A DNA stretch of 64,000 nt from Stenotrophomonas sp. 364 (lineage in GTDB: Bacteria > Pseudomonadota > Gammaproteobacteria > Xanthomonadales > Xanthomonadaceae), in the NCBI RefSeq assembly GCF_009832905.1, contig NZ_CP047135.1, forward strand, positions 3,822,001-3,886,000. Direction: 5' to 3'. Below, in pieces: positions 53,147-62,604 of this stretch; position 1 is the first letter of the stretch, and each line of letters starts with the position of its first letter. Position numbers and translations under genes: made by a program. A model generated the notes under the pieces. It saw only the letters and a program-made list of their open reading frames with translations, ran no database searches and was not told where the DNA came from.

Positions 53147-55399
53147 ATGGGTGGACTCAACAGCATGTCATCAATCAATTCCAGCGACATCCCCTTGGAC
53201 CTGAGCACGTGTGCCAGCGAGCCGATACGCACGCCAGGCGCAATCCAGCCTCATGGGATGGTGCTTGTGATGGAGCACCGCACATTGGCGGTCAAGGCGC
53301 GCGCGATGGCACGCCCGGACGTGCTGGACGCGTACGGCGATCCGCTTGGGCAGCCGATCGACGCCGTACTGGGGGGAGCGCTGGCGCACTGTCGCCCGCT
53401 GCTGGCCGCACTGGCTGCGGGGACCACGCAGTTCCTGGGCGCCCATGCCATCGGCACGCACGGCGTCCACCAGGTCGTGGCGCATCGCGTGGGCGAGGAT
53501 GTCATCGTCGAGCTGGAGGAGCCGGTGGCAGGCGAACCGGGCTCGCTGGAGGACCTGTACCCTGCGATCCGCCGATTCATGGAGGCTATCGAGCACGCCG
53601 CCACCCTGACCGACCTGTGCGACCTCGCGGCCACGCATGTGCGTCAGCTCACCGGGCTGGACCGTGTGCTGGTCTACCGGTTCGATGAGGACTGGAACGG
53701 GGCGGTAGTGGCCGAGAACCGCAACGAGGTGCTGCCCAGTTACCTGGACCTTCGCTTCCCCGAATCGGACATCCCGGCCCAGGCACGCGAGCTGTACCGC
53801 CAGAACCGCGTCCGGCTGATCGCCAACAACGACTACCAGCCGGTGCCGCTGGTGCGTGCCGCGGCCGACGCCGCTGAGCCGCCCATCGACCTGAGCCCGG
53901 TGTCGCTGCGCAGCGTTTCGCCGGTGCACCTCCAGTACATGCGCAACATGGGCACCGGTGCTTCGATGTCGGTGTCGCTGCTGCGCGAAGGCCAGCTGTG
54001 GGGACTGATTTCCTGCCATAGCCAGCAGCCACGGCGGGTGCCTTATCACGTGCGCACCGCGTGCGAGTTCATCGGGCAGATTCTGTCGTTGCAGATCACC
54101 TTGAAGGAGCGCGCGCTGGGCGTGGAACAGCGCATCGCGCGCCGCGCGATCCAGGTGCGCATGCTGGCCCGCATGGCCGGTGACCAGGATTTCATGGCCG
54201 CGCTGGGCCGTGACCAGGACAGCCTGCTGGCACTGACCGAGTCGGCCGGGGCGGCGATCGTGCACCGCGGCGAGTGCATCCTGCACGGCCAGTGCCCCAG
54301 CCTGGCGCAGGTGATGCAGCTGGTGCAATGGCTGGCCGCGCACCAGCGCGAGGGCGACCTGTTCTGCACCGAGCGCCTGCCGTCACTGTGGCAGGCGTCC
54401 GAGGCCTTTGCCGCGGTGGCCAGTGGCGTGCTGGCCATTTCCATCTCGCAGGTGCATGACAGCTTCGTGCTGTGGTTCCGCCCGGAGGTGGTGCGCACCG
54501 TGCGCTGGGGCGGCGATCCGCGCAAGGAGGCCACCGGCATGCTTACCCCGCGGACGTCGTTTGAAGGCTGGAAGGAAACCGTCCGCCGGCAGTCGCTGCC
54601 GTGGAGCGCGGTCGATCGCGATGCCGCGCTGGAACTGCGCGCGGCCATCGTGGACATCGTGCTGCGCAAGGCCGAGGAACTGGCCGCAATCAACGAACAG
54701 CTCCTGCGTAGCAACAAGGAGCTGGAAGCCTTCTCCTATTCGGTCAGCCACGACCTGCGTGCACCGTTCCGCCACATCGTGGGCTATTCCGAACTGCTGT
54801 GGGCCTCGGCCAGCGAAAGATTGAACGATTCAGAAAAGAGATTTCTCGACACCATCGTCGAGTCTGCACAATCTGCGGGAACACTGGTGGACGACCTGCT
54901 CAGCTTCTCGCAGATGGGCAGGTCCACGATGGGTCAGATTTCCATGGACATGACCGCTCTGGTCGAAGATGTCCGGCACAAGCTGGACATGGAGTACGCC
55001 GGTCGCTCGATCCAGTGGCAGGTGCCGCCGTTGCCGCGCGTGCAGGCAGACCCCGGCATGCTGCGGCTGGTCTGGCAGAACCTGCTGGCCAATGCCATCA
55101 AGTTCACCCGCGACACCCCGCACCCGGCCATCGAGGTGGGCCATCAGCGCACCGACAGCGAGGACGTGTTCTTCGTGCGCGATAACGGCTGTGGCTTTGA
55201 CATGCGCTACGTGGACAAGCTGTTCGGCGTATTCCAGCGCCTCCACCATTCGGACGAATACGAAGGCACTGGTATCGGCCTGGCCAACGTACACCGCATC
55301 ATCACCCGCCACGGCGGCCGCACCTGGGCCGAAGGCGAGGTGGGAAGCGGGGCCACCTTCTTCTTTACCATTCCCTTCGCTGCTGGAGACAACCTATGA
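53147..55399 (+). CDS. bphP: bacteriophytochrome histidine kinase BphP
   Basis: A 750-residue red/far-red photoreceptor kinase with PAS-GAF-PHY followed by HisKA and HATPase. The biliverdin-binding Cys 22 is in LSTCASEPIRTPGAIQPHG; the GAF domain holds FPESDIPAQARELY (PASDIP-type motif) and PVHLQYMRNMGTGASMSVS. The kinase H box is SVSHDLRAPFRH (His 535), with NLLANAIKF and GTGIGLANVHRII in the ATPase. A start at 53165 is also possible. The next gene's ATG overlaps its stop, and heme oxygenase is encoded 161 bases upstream. Confidence 0.95.
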   Translation: MGGLNSMSSINSSDIPLDLSTCASEPIRTPGAIQPHGMVLVMEHRTLAVKARAMARPDVLDAYGDPLGQPIDAVLGGALAHCRPLLAALAAGTTQFLGAHAIGTHGVHQVVAHRVGEDVIVELEEPVAGEPGSLEDLYPAIRRFMEAIEHAATLTDLCDLAATHVRQLTGLDRVLVYRFDEDWNGAVVAENRNEVLPSYLDLRFPESDIPAQARELYRQNRVRLIANNDYQPVPLVRAAADAAEPPIDLSPVSLRSVSPVHLQYMRNMGTGASMSVSLLREGQLWGLISCHSQQPRRVPYHVRTACEFIGQILSLQITLKERALGVEQRIARRAIQVRMLARMAGDQDFMAALGRDQDSLLALTESAGAAIVHRGECILHGQCPSLAQVMQLVQWLAAHQREGDLFCTERLPSLWQASEAFAAVASGVLAISISQVHDSFVLWFRPEVVRTVRWGGDPRKEATGMLTPRTSFEGWKETVRRQSLPWSAVDRDAALELRAAIVDIVLRKAEELAAINEQLLRSNKELEAFSYSVSHDLRAPFRHIVGYSELLWASASERLNDSEKRFLDTIVESAQSAGTLVDDLLSFSQMGRSTMGQISMDMTALVEDVRHKLDMEYAGRSIQWQVPPLPRVQADPGMLRLVWQNLLANAIKFTRDTPHPAIEVGHQRTDSEDVFFVRDNGCGFDMRYVDKLFGVFQRLHHSDEYEGTGIGLANVHRIITRHGGRTWAEGEVGSGATFFFTIPFAAGDNL

Positions 55400-55869
55400 G
55401 AGATCTGCGACCGATTCTGCTCGTGGAAGACAACCCGAAAGACGCCGAGCTGACCATGGCCGCCCTCGCACGCTGCCAGCTGCTGAACGACGTGACCCAT
55501 GTCCGGGACGGCGTGGAAGCGCTTGAGTACCTGCGCTGCCAGGGCCGGTACGCCGGCGCCATGCATGGCGGCCCGGTGGTAGTGCTGCTGGACCTGAAAC
55601 TGCCCAAGCTCAATGGGCTGGAAGTACTCAAGGAAATCCGCACCGACGCCGCATTGAGCAGCACGCCTGTGGTGATGCTGACCTCCTCGCGCGAAGAACA
55701 GGACCTGATCCGCAGCTACGAACTGGGCGTGAATGCGTTCGTGGTCAAGCCGGTGGACTTCAAGGAGTTCCTGGAGGCCATCCAGGGCCTGGGCATGTTC
55801 TGGGGCATCACCAATCAACCACCGCCGCACGGAACCCTGTTCGGTGCCAAGAGCAGAAAAGATGGCTGA
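55396..55869 (+). CDS. single-domain response regulator (Rcp1-like)
   Basis: A 157-residue CheY-like receiver with acid pocket LLVEDNPKDAEL, phospho-acceptor Asp 66 in LLDLKLPKLNG, Thr/Ser in MLTSSREEQD and Lys in FVVKPVDF. It has no output domain. Overlap with the phytochrome stop (ATGA) marks it as the direct partner of BphP, as Rcp1 is of cyanobacterial Cph1. Its own stop overlaps the start of the hybrid kinase. Confidence 0.93.
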   Translation: MRDLRPILLVEDNPKDAELTMAALARCQLLNDVTHVRDGVEALEYLRCQGRYAGAMHGGPVVVLLDLKLPKLNGLEVLKEIRTDAALSSTPVVMLTSSREEQDLIRSYELGVNAFVVKPVDFKEFLEAIQGLGMFWGITNQPPPHGTLFGAKSRKDG

Positions 55870-58270
55870 CGCTTCATCGGGTACACCGATCCGCATCCTG
55901 ATGGTGGAAGACAACGCGCTGGATGCCGAGCTGATCTCCCTCCAACTCGGCCGCGCCGGTCTGCCGTTCACCGTCGAACGCACCTGGTCGCACCAGGGCA
56001 TGCTGGCCGCACTGCAGGGCGACCGCTTCGACGTGATCCTGGCCGACCACGTGCTGCCCGGCTTCGATGGCGACGCCGCGTTGGCGCTGGCCTGCGAGAT
56101 CGCGCCCGACATTCCCTTCATCTTCGTCTCCGGCACGCTGACCGAGGAGCTGGCCGTCAAGGCCCTGAAGCGTGGCGCGCGCGACTACGTGGTCAAGTCG
56201 CGGCTGCAACGGCTGCCCGACGCCATCGTGCGCGCCATCAGCGAGGCAGAGGAACGCCGCCGGCTGCTGAAGGTGGAAGCCGAACTGCGCGACAGCCACC
56301 AGCGGATGCGTCTGATCACCGATTCGCTGCCGGCGTTGATCGCTTATTTCGGCCGCGATCACCGCTACCGCTTCGCCAACCTGGCCTATTTCGAGTGGCA
56401 CGGCCGCGAGCCACAAAGCCTGGTGGGCATGCACGCCCGCGACATTGTCGGCGACGAGGCCTTCGAGAAGATGCAGGTGCACCTGGACCAGGTGCTGCAG
56501 GGCCGGAAGGTCAGCTTTGAAACCCTGTCCAGGCGCGGTGGCGCCACGCCGCGTCATGCGCAGGTGGATTGCGTGCCCGAAGTGGGGCCGGACGGGGCGG
56601 TCATGGGCTACTACGCGATGGCCCGGGATATCAGCGAGCTCAAGCACACCCAGGCGCTGCTCACGGCCAGCAACGCGTCGCTCGAGCGACAGGTGGTGGA
56701 ACGCACCTCGGCCCTGCATCGCAGCGAAAGCCGCCTGCAGGCGCTGTTCGAATCCAGCTTCCAGCACCAGAACCTGCTGACCCTGGATGGCCGGATCATC
56801 GACACCAACTCTGCCTCGCTGGCCGCCATCCTGGCCACCAAGCAGGACGTGCACGGTGCGATCTACTGCGAATCGGCGTGGTTCGCCGATACCGACGGCG
56901 TGCCCGCGATCGTTTGCCAGGCGGTGCTGGATGCAGCGGCCGGGACAGCGTCACGGCACGAGCTGGAGCTGCGCCTGCCCACCGGCAAGCGCGCTTTTGA
57001 GTTCTCCTTCCGGCCGCTGCTGGACCACCAGGGCAAGGTCACCGCCGTGGTGTCCGAAGCGGTCGAGACCACCGCGCGCCGCCAGGCGGAGGAAGCCCTG
57101 CGCCAGAGCCAGAAGATCGAGGCGGTCGGGCAGCTCACCGGTGGCATCGCGCATGACTTCAACAATATCCTGACCGTGATCGCCGGCAACGTGGAGTACG
57201 CCCAGCTCTTGATCGACCGGCTCGGCGACAGTGCCGGCAACGCCGGGCGTGCGCTGGACAACGCGCTTAAGGGCGTGATGCGTGCGGCCAACGTCACCCA
57301 GCGCCTGCTCGCCTTCTCGCGCCGCCAGCCGCTGCGTAACCTGCCGGTGGACCTCAACGCGCAGGTCAGCGACATGCAGGACATGCTCAAGCGCTCACTC
57401 GGCGAACTGGTGCAGCTGGAAATGCTGCCCAGCCCGGACATCTGGTGCGTGGAGATCGATCCCAGCCAGCTGGAAGCCTCGGTACTCAACCTGGCCGTCA
57501 ATGCCCGCGACGCGATGCCCGAAGGGGGTCGGCTCACCATCGAGGTGGACAATGCCCACCTGGACGAAGATTTCAGCGCGCAGAATCCGGACGTGCCACC
57601 GGGCCAGTATGCGATGGTGCGCGTGCGCGACAGCGGCCACGGCATGTCTGCCGAGACCGTGGCACGGGTGTTCGAGCCCTTCTTCACCACCAAGGAGGTG
57701 GGCCGCGGTACGGGTCTGGGCCTGTCGATGGTGTACGGCTTCGTGAAGCAGTCCGGGGGCCATGTGCTGCTGGATTCGGCCCCGGGGGCCGGCACCACCA
57801 TCACCATGCTGTTCCCGCGCTCGTCCGCACCGCTGCCCAGCAGCCGGCCGCCGGAAGAACCGCGGCGAGGCCTGTACCAGGTGCTGGAAGACACCACGGT
57901 GCTGGTGGCCGAGGACAACGACGACGTACGCGCCTACACCGTGGAGACCCTGCGCCAGCTCGGCTATCGCGTGCTGGAAGCGCACGACGGCGCCTCCGCC
58001 ATGCGGCTGCTGGAACGCACCGACGTGACCGTGGACCTGCTGTTCTCGGACATCGTGATGCCCGGCATGTCCGGCTGGGAACTGGCCAAGCGCGCCTTGC
58101 AGCACAAGCCGGCGCTGCATGTGCTGTTCACCTCCGGCTACCCGCGCGACATCGATGCAAGCGGCACGGTCGGCAGGAACATCGCGATCCTGCCCAAGCC
58201 GTTCACGCGCAGTGACCTGGCCGGATCCATCCGGCTGGCGCTGCAGGATGAGGCTGCCGGCTCGCCGTAA
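55862..58270 (+). CDS. hybrid histidine kinase REC-PAS-PAS-HK-REC
   Basis: An 802-residue soluble hybrid kinase: N-terminal receiver (RILMVEDNALDAEL, acidic site around ILADHVLPG), PAS domain near residues 145-265, second PAS near 290-410, HisKA with GGIAHDFNNILT (His 431), HATPase (NLAVNARDAMPEGG, GTGLGLSMVYGF), and a C-terminal receiver (VLVAEDNDDVRAY, Asp 730 in LLFSDIVMPGMSG). No membrane helix. The N-terminal receiver and overlap with the Rcp1-like gene suggest a relay starting from BphP. Output unknown. Confidence 0.92.
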   Translation: MADASSGTPIRILMVEDNALDAELISLQLGRAGLPFTVERTWSHQGMLAALQGDRFDVILADHVLPGFDGDAALALACEIAPDIPFIFVSGTLTEELAVKALKRGARDYVVKSRLQRLPDAIVRAISEAEERRRLLKVEAELRDSHQRMRLITDSLPALIAYFGRDHRYRFANLAYFEWHGREPQSLVGMHARDIVGDEAFEKMQVHLDQVLQGRKVSFETLSRRGGATPRHAQVDCVPEVGPDGAVMGYYAMARDISELKHTQALLTASNASLERQVVERTSALHRSESRLQALFESSFQHQNLLTLDGRIIDTNSASLAAILATKQDVHGAIYCESAWFADTDGVPAIVCQAVLDAAAGTASRHELELRLPTGKRAFEFSFRPLLDHQGKVTAVVSEAVETTARRQAEEALRQSQKIEAVGQLTGGIAHDFNNILTVIAGNVEYAQLLIDRLGDSAGNAGRALDNALKGVMRAANVTQRLLAFSRRQPLRNLPVDLNAQVSDMQDMLKRSLGELVQLEMLPSPDIWCVEIDPSQLEASVLNLAVNARDAMPEGGRLTIEVDNAHLDEDFSAQNPDVPPGQYAMVRVRDSGHGMSAETVARVFEPFFTTKEVGRGTGLGLSMVYGFVKQSGGHVLLDSAPGAGTTITMLFPRSSAPLPSSRPPEEPRRGLYQVLEDTTVLVAEDNDDVRAYTVETLRQLGYRVLEAHDGASAMRLLERTDVTVDLLFSDIVMPGMSGWELAKRALQHKPALHVLFTSGYPRDIDASGTVGRNIAILPKPFTRSDLAGSIRLALQDEAAGSP

Positions 58271-58640
58271 CCCGGCGACCGGCGGCCCCGCTCAGGCCAC
58301 CCGCCGCGTGATCGGCCAGTAACAGGCTGGCATGACCTCGCCGAGGAGCGTCCGGCCAGCAGCACAGGATCACCGGATGCCGGGGATTGCCTTGCGCAAC
58401 GCTCCGAAGCGATGGATCCGCTGGTTGAGTCGCGCTGGGACTGTTGTTCACCCATACCTATATTGCCGACGCCGTGACTGACGCGCTCACATGCGGCCAT
58501 CCTGCGTCCACATCCAGCTCACCGCAGGCACGGTGCGCGTACGCGTCGACACGGCAGTACGCCCAGGCCGGACGTGGTATCTGGCGATGTCCGAGCCGCG
58601 TGGACTGTCGCCGTTGCACTGAACAGCACGGCCGGCCGCT
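58271..58640. other. intergenic stretch without a supportable gene
   Basis: 370 bases between the convergent hybrid kinase and LysR genes. Short open frames lack ribosome sites and are Arg/Ser/Cys-rich. A weak pairing GCCGG...CCGGC lies at the kinase stop; I see no clear terminator, RNA gene or repeat. Confidence 0.5.
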
Positions 58641-59528
58641 TCAGCGCCGCAATGCCTCCACCACCAGCGCGAACGCCGGCGAATGCTGCCGGCGGCTGGG
58701 GTAGTACAGGTGATAGCCGGGGAACGGTGGGCACCAGTCCGCCAGCACCCGCACCAGCCGGCCATCTTCCAGGTGCGGCGCAAACTCGTCCTCGGGCAGG
58801 AAGGCGATGCCCAGCCCGTCCAGCGCGGCCAGCACCATGTGCGGCGAGCTGTTGAAGGTCAGCTGGCCGTCCACCCGCACGTTCACCGCACGGCCCCGAC
58901 GCTCGAACTCCCATGCGTACAGCCCTCCACGGGTAGGGAAGCGCATGTTGATGCAGCGGTGCCCGGTCAGGTCCGCCGGCACCTTCGGCGGCGGCACGCT
59001 GGCGAAATAGGCCGGTGAGGCGACCGCCGCCATGCGCAGCGGTGGACCGATCGGCACAGCCACCATGTCCTTGTCGATGCTTTCGCCCAGGCGGATGCCC
59101 GCGTCGAAGCGATCAGCCACGATATCGCGCAGGCCGTAGCTCACATCGAACTCGATATTGATGTCGGGGTAGCGGTGCATCAGGGGCATCAACCGCGGCA
59201 GCAGCAGCGTACGTAGCGGGAAGTCGCCACTGGTCAGGCGCACGGTGCCGGCCGGTTTGTCGCGCAGTGCGGTCAGCGCGTCCAGCTCCGCTTCGATCTC
59301 ATCGAAGCGGTTGCCAATGGCCGCCAGCAGCCGCTCACCGGCCTGGGTGGGCGAAACGCTGCGCGTGGTGCGGGTCAGCAGGCGGATCTCCAGCCGCTCT
59401 TCCAGCGCCTTCAATGCCTGGCTCAGTGCGGACGGGGTCACCCCGAGCACGCTGGCGGCACGGGTGAAGCTGCCTTCGCGGGCGACAGTGACGAAGGCCA
59501 GAAGGTCATTGAGATTGCGGCGTGCCAT
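58641..59528 (-). CDS. LysR-family transcriptional regulator
   Basis: A 295-residue regulator with an N-terminal winged helix (LNDLLAFVTVAREGSFTRAASVLGVTPSALSQALKALEERLEIRLLTRTTRSVSPT) and a periplasmic-binding-type sensor domain. ATG at 59528 fits the family start. It is divergent from a hydrolase and an exporter, which it probably controls from sites in the shared 121-base gap. Confidence 0.94.
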   Translation of the reverse strand: MARRNLNDLLAFVTVAREGSFTRAASVLGVTPSALSQALKALEERLEIRLLTRTTRSVSPTQAGERLLAAIGNRFDEIEAELDALTALRDKPAGTVRLTSGDFPLRTLLLPRLMPLMHRYPDINIEFDVSYGLRDIVADRFDAGIRLGESIDKDMVAVPIGPPLRMAAVASPAYFASVPPPKVPADLTGHRCINMRFPTRGGLYAWEFERRGRAVNVRVDGQLTFNSSPHMVLAALDGLGIAFLPEDEFAPHLEDGRLVRVLADWCPPFPGYHLYYPSRRQHSPAFALVVEALRR

Positions 59529-59550
59529 GGGGCAAGTCTGGCACGCCCAA

Positions 59551-59601
59551 TTGATTAGCGCACCTAACAGCGTCATTCCCGATTGGTTAGCTAATCAAAT
59601 G
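59551..59601. promoter_or_regulatory. two LysR-type sites in divergent promoter
   Basis: TTGATTAG occurs at 59551-59558 on the + strand and again on the - strand within GGTTAGCTAATCAA, which is centred on TTAGCTAA (59587-59594). Such paired partial palindromes are typical of LysR regulators. Confidence 0.5.
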
Positions 59602-59649
59602 GTGCCCGCGCGACCACACTGGGCTGGCCCACTCACCGATGGATCCCCC

Positions 59650-60684
59650 ATGTCCAGGTTGCTCACGCTGATCGCGCTGTTGACCCTTCCCCTCTTTGCC
59701 TCAGGAGCCGATATGAGCCAAGGCGCAGACAATTTCTATTCCAGCCCCCGGGTGACCGTGCAGAAGGTCACCTTCAAGAACCAGTACCAGATGCAGGTGG
59801 CCGGCAACCTGTTCGTGCCCAAGGATCTGGACCGCAGCGCGCCGCACGCGGCCATCGTGGTCGGCCACCCGATGGGTGCGGTGAAGGAGCAGAGCGCCAA
59901 CCTTTATGCCACGCGCATGGCCGAGCAGGGCTTTGTCACGCTCTCACTGGATCTGTCGTTCTGGGGCGAAAGCGAAGGGCAGCCGCGCAACGCCGTCTCG
60001 CCGGACATCTACGCCGAGGACATCAGCGCAGCGGTCGATTTTTTGCGCACGCAACCGTTCGTGGACAAGGACCGCATCGGTGCCATCGGCATCTGTGGCA
60101 GCGGCAGTTTCGTCATCAGCGCGGCGAAGATCGACCCGCGCATCCAGGCCATCGCCACGGTCAGCATGTACGACATGGGCGCAGCCAACCGCAACGGTCT
60201 GGGTCACGCGGTGAGCGTGGCACAACGCAAGGCCGCCATTGCCGCGGCGGTGGCCCAGCGCGATGTGGAATTCGCCGGCGGGCCGGTGCAGTACACCAGC
60301 GGGACGGTGCACAGCATCGATGAAACGTCCTCGCCGATTGAACGCGAGTTCTACGATTTCTATCGCACCCCGCGTGGCGAGTACACCCCGGCCGGATCCT
60401 CGCCGACGCTGACCACACATCCCACGCTGACCAGCAACCTGAAGTTCCTCAACTTCTACCCATTTGCGGACATCGAGACCATCTCGCCGCGACCGATGCT
60501 GTTCATCACCGGCGAGACCGCCCACTCGCGTGAATTCAGCGAAGAGGCCTACCGCCTGGCCGGCCAGCCCAAACAGCTGCTGGTGGTTCCCGGCGCGGGG
60601 CATGTGGACCTGTACGACCGGGTGGAGCTGATTCCATTCGACGCGCTGACCGCGTTCTTCACCACCCACCTGCGCGCCCGCTGA
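59650..60684 (+). CDS. exported alpha/beta hydrolase (YcjY-like)
   Basis: A 344-residue alpha/beta hydrolase with signal peptide (LIALLTLPLFASGA). The nucleophile Ser 151 is in GAIGICGSGSFVI, with AIVVGHPMGAVKEQSA as oxyanion region, an acid near MLFITGETAHSREFSEEA and His in VVPGAGHVDLYD. Related to YcjY/DUF1100-type hydrolases; substrate unknown. It is controlled by the divergent LysR gene and is followed after 23 bases by an exporter gene. Confidence 0.87.
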   Translation: MSRLLTLIALLTLPLFASGADMSQGADNFYSSPRVTVQKVTFKNQYQMQVAGNLFVPKDLDRSAPHAAIVVGHPMGAVKEQSANLYATRMAEQGFVTLSLDLSFWGESEGQPRNAVSPDIYAEDISAAVDFLRTQPFVDKDRIGAIGICGSGSFVISAAKIDPRIQAIATVSMYDMGAANRNGLGHAVSVAQRKAAIAAAVAQRDVEFAGGPVQYTSGTVHSIDETSSPIEREFYDFYRTPRGEYTPAGSSPTLTTHPTLTSNLKFLNFYPFADIETISPRPMLFITGETAHSREFSEEAYRLAGQPKQLLVVPGAGHVDLYDRVELIPFDALTAFFTTHLRAR

Positions 60685-60707
60685 GCCCGCAGAAGCGCCG
60701 GCCCACC

Positions 60708-61949
60708 ATGGACCTGCGCCATCACTACCGAGTCGCCATATCCGTGCCTTCCTCCCCTTCCCTGCATGCCACCGCCGCCAACGAGGATGCCGCCCATCCC
60801 GCCAACTGGAGCGGCGTACTGGCCATGAGCCTGTGCGTGTTCGCCCTGATCGCATCGGAATTCATGCCGGTGAGCCTGCTCTCGCCGATCGCCACCACGC
60901 TCGGCGTGAGCGAAGGCTGGGTGGGCTACGGCATCGCCATTTCCGGCGCGTTCGCCGTGGTCACCAGCCTGCTCACCGCGCGCGTGGCCGGACGCATGGA
61001 CCGCAAGGCGCTGCTGCTTCTGCTGACGGTGCTGATGTGCGTGTCCGGCGTGGTGGTGGCCACGGCCGCCAACTACGCCATGTACATGCTCGGGCGGGCG
61101 CTGATCGGCGTGGTCATCGGTGCGTTCTGGTCGATGTCGGCGGCCGTCGCCATCCGCCTGGTGCCGACGGACAAGGTGCCCAAGGCGTTGGCGCTGTTCA
61201 ACGGCGGCAATGCGCTGGCAACGGTGGTGGCCGCGCCGCTGGGCAGCTACCTGGGCGGCATCATCGGCTGGCGCGGTGCCTTCTTCTGCATCGTGCCGGT
61301 GGCGGTGGTCGCGCTGGCATGGCAATGGATCGCGCTGCCGTCGATGCGGGCAGCCCCGCAGGCCACCGCACGCCCCGGCACGCTGCGGCTGCTCACCCGC
61401 CCGTTGCCCGCGCTGGGCATGCTTGCTGCCGGCCTGTTCTTCATGGGTCAGTTCACGCTGTTCACCTATGTCCGGCCCTTTCTGGAAGGCACCACCGGCG
61501 TCGCACTGCCCGCGCTGTCCAGCATCCTGCTGGCCATCGGTGTAGCCGGCCTGGTCGGCACGCTGCTGGTGGGGCACCTGCTCAAGGGCAGCCCGTACCC
61601 GGTACTGATCCTGTTCCCGCTCGTGATGGCGGTGATCGCGCTTGGCCTGACCGTATTCGGTCATTCGCCGCCGGTTACCGCCGTGCTGCTGGCGGCTTGG
61701 GGGCTGGTCGCCACCGCTGCCCCGGTGGGGTGGTGGTCATGGCTGGCCGCGAGCTTGCCGCACGACGCCGAGGCGGGCGGCGGCTTGATGGTGGCGGTGG
61801 TGCAGCTGTGCATCGCGCTGGGCTCCACCGTGGGTGGCCTGCTGTACGACGGTGCCGGCTACCGGGCCACGTTCGGCGTGAGTGCGCTCTTGTTGCTGCT
61901 GGCGTCGGCCACAGCGATCGCGGTGGCGCGCCTGCGCCGGCGCGGCTGA
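60708..61949 (+). CDS. MFS exporter, NepI-like
   Basis: A 413-residue major facilitator with 12 predicted helices. It resembles E. coli NepI (purine ribonucleoside efflux) along its length: NWSGVLAMSLCVFALIASEFMPVSLLSPIATTLGVSEGWVG, GRALIGVVIGAFWSMSAAVAIRLVP..VPKALA, FTYVRPFLEG and PVGWWSWLAASLPHDAEAGGGLMVAVVQL. The N-terminal 33 residues are loosely predicted; a later start is possible. It sits behind the LysR-controlled hydrolase. Confidence 0.87.
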   Translation: MDLRHHYRVAISVPSSPSLHATAANEDAAHPANWSGVLAMSLCVFALIASEFMPVSLLSPIATTLGVSEGWVGYGIAISGAFAVVTSLLTARVAGRMDRKALLLLLTVLMCVSGVVVATAANYAMYMLGRALIGVVIGAFWSMSAAVAIRLVPTDKVPKALALFNGGNALATVVAAPLGSYLGGIIGWRGAFFCIVPVAVVALAWQWIALPSMRAAPQATARPGTLRLLTRPLPALGMLAAGLFFMGQFTLFTYVRPFLEGTTGVALPALSSILLAIGVAGLVGTLLVGHLLKGSPYPVLILFPLVMAVIALGLTVFGHSPPVTAVLLAAWGLVATAAPVGWWSWLAASLPHDAEAGGGLMVAVVQLCIALGSTVGGLLYDGAGYRATFGVSALLLLLASATAIAVARLRRRG

Positions 61950-61965
61950 GTACCCGGCCTGCGGC

Positions 61966-62604
61966 TCAAATCACCCGCAGGGTAATCGCCTTCAACACCG
62001 CACGCGTCCGGTCGCGCGTGCCCAGCTTGTCCAGGATGGTGGAGACATAGTTCTTCACCGTGCCCTCGGCCAGGAACAGGCTACGCGCGATTTCGCGATT
62101 GGAATAGCCACCGGCCAGCAACCGCAGGATCGCCACTTCCTTCTCGTTGAAGGTCTCGCGGGGCGGCGCTTCATCGTGGAAGCGGTAGCGCGCACGGACC
62201 GGGTCGGTGCTCACCGGCAACAGCAGGGTGTGGCCGGCGGCGACGCGGCAGATCGCCTCGTGCAGGTCTTCCGGGGCGGCATCCTTGAGCATAAACCCCT
62301 GGGCGCCGGCTTGGCTGGCACGCAGTAACAAGTCGCTTTCATCGAACGTGGTCAGCAGCAGCCACGGCGTGGCGTCGCCGCGCGCACGTACCTGCTGCAG
62401 CGCCTGGATGCCATCCAGGCCGGGCATGCGGATATCACTGAGCACCACGTCCACCGGTTGGTGGGCCAGGCCATCCAGCAGTGCCTGGCCGTCGTCGGCC
62501 TCCAGTACCACCTGCACGCCCAGCCCGTGCAACAAGGCACGCAGGCCGGCCCTTACCAGGGCCTGGTCGTCGGCCAATGCGACCCGCACCGGTGCCGCGC
62601 TCAT
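61966..62604 (-). CDS. NarL/LuxR-family response regulator
   Basis: A 212-residue regulator: receiver with VALADDQALVRAGLRALL, phospho-acceptor Asp 57 in VLSDIRMPGLDG, and Lys in FMLKDAAPEDL; output LuxR helix-turn-helix NEKEVAILRLLAGGYSNREIARSLFLAEGTVKNYVSTILDKLGTRDRTRAV. Its start overlaps the kinase stop. Forms a DesKR-like pair. Confidence 0.94.
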   Translation of the reverse strand: MSAAPVRVALADDQALVRAGLRALLHGLGVQVVLEADDGQALLDGLAHQPVDVVLSDIRMPGLDGIQALQQVRARGDATPWLLLTTFDESDLLLRASQAGAQGFMLKDAAPEDLHEAICRVAAGHTLLLPVSTDPVRARYRFHDEAPPRETFNEKEVAILRLLAGGYSNREIARSLFLAEGTVKNYVSTILDKLGTRDRTRAVLKAITLRVI

